Of a stretch of 14,796 nucleotides of DNA, positions 14,536-14,796 are shown piece by piece (the stretch's first letter is position 1; the number at the start of each line of letters is the position of its first letter). The notes below the pieces were generated by a model, which saw only the letters and a program-made list of their open reading frames with translations, was not told where the DNA came from and ran no database searches. The stretch lies in NCBI GenBank assembly GCA_029242295.1, contig JAQWUF010000070.1, forward strand, positions 1 through 14,796. The letters are read 5' to 3'. The position numbers and the translations under genes were made by a program. The stretch is from UBA2040 sp002332715 (GTDB lineage: Bacteria > Bacteroidota > Bacteroidia > Flavobacteriales_D > Crocinitomicaceae).

Positions 14536-14796
14536 TCACCAGATATTCGCAACTTTAGTCGCGTCATTTCGCATTTTATCACCCGGCTGAACACCGAAAG
14601 ATTCAAAGAACTCTGGGCAATTCATCAAAGGTCCATTAACACGATACATACCTGGTGAATGTGGGTCGTTTGCCAGACGATTCTTCAATTCTTCAGTTGT
14701 ATAGTTAATTTTCCACAACTGAGCATACGAGATAAAGAAACGTTGTGCTGGCGCATATCCTTTTCGTTTGATGCCAGATTAAAACTCAGCCGTCTT
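14536..14796 (-). pseudogene. C-terminal end of an M13 (neprilysin/PepO-like) metallopeptidase, interrupted by a stop codon
   Basis: Reading leftward, the last 80 codons match the end of M13 metallopeptidases: GYAPAQRFFISYAQLWKI, a stretch of TTEELKNRL, then DPHSPGMYRVNGPLMNCPEF, SFGVQPGDKM and a final NIW. In intact enzymes DPHSP-RVNG is close to the substrate pocket, and the zinc-binding HExxH lies further upstream, beyond this window. An in-frame TAA at 14779-14781 splits this segment from the preceding KTAEF. A K codon (AAA) would fit there, so a single substitution could explain it. Either the gene is a pseudogene, or there is a sequence error. The ending matches the family without a frameshift. 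Only the end of the gene is visible. Confidence 0.65.

Noticed and set aside
14428..14658. Forward 76-codon frame across the dyad and the M13 remnant
   Set aside because: The opposite strand carries clear M13 peptidase sequence; this frame has no recognisable features.

Overview
The window looks like the chromosome of a member of the Bacteroidota, most likely order Flavobacteriales. The evidence is the AT-rich composition, the near absence of Shine-Dalgarno sequences, several -7 elements of the TAnnTTTG type, a secreted protease with a type IX secretion (Por) C-terminal tail, a Bacteroidota-style LptD/OstA protein, and DUF3078 and DUF4421 outer-membrane proteins. A Crocinitomicaceae/Fluviicola-like source is possible but cannot be settled from the sequence. 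I see no rRNA, tRNA, CRISPR array, insertion sequence or phage gene.

Region 1 (1-5505) is an envelope and redox block. The 5' end of lptD runs leftward off the window. Divergent from it, six tightly packed rightward genes form a probable operon: an N-acetylmuramoyl-L-alanine amidase, an MlaD/MCE lipid-transport protein, a membrane protein with two [4Fe-4S] clusters (HdrC/GlpC-like), a small HAD phosphatase-like protein, a CCG-domain (HdrB-like) protein, and a conserved small protein that databases tend to mislabel as an ABC transporter ATPase. The two Fe-S proteins look like two parts of one electron-transfer complex, with the HAD gene lying between them.

Region 2 (5506-6863, leftward) starts at a heptanucleotide repeat between converging genes. 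It holds a DUF4421 predicted outer-membrane beta-barrel gene, overlapped by a remnant of an S9 oligopeptidase B-like gene. The remnant keeps only the two ends of the enzyme, joined in frame.

Region 3 (6955-9006) is a rightward SAM-dependent methyltransferase and a leftward thiolase, separated by a strong bidirectional terminator. Region 4 (9153-12525) carries a DUF3078 protein, a large membrane-anchored VWA-domain protein and a 50-residue protein with its own intrinsic terminator.

Region 5 (12540-14796, leftward) is a secreted S8 subtilisin-like protease with a type IX sorting tail. Upstream of it lies the 3' end of an M13 (PepO-like) metallopeptidase gene, interrupted by an in-frame stop near the window edge.

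No wholly new multi-gene system stands out. The points most worth a second look are the two damaged peptidase genes (S9 and M13), the HAD gene between the two Fe-S subunits, the Glu at the catalytic Asp position of the S8 protease, the translation-stopping heptanucleotide repeat, the unrecognised small gene at 12339-12491, and the long AT-rich dyad at 14479-14517.
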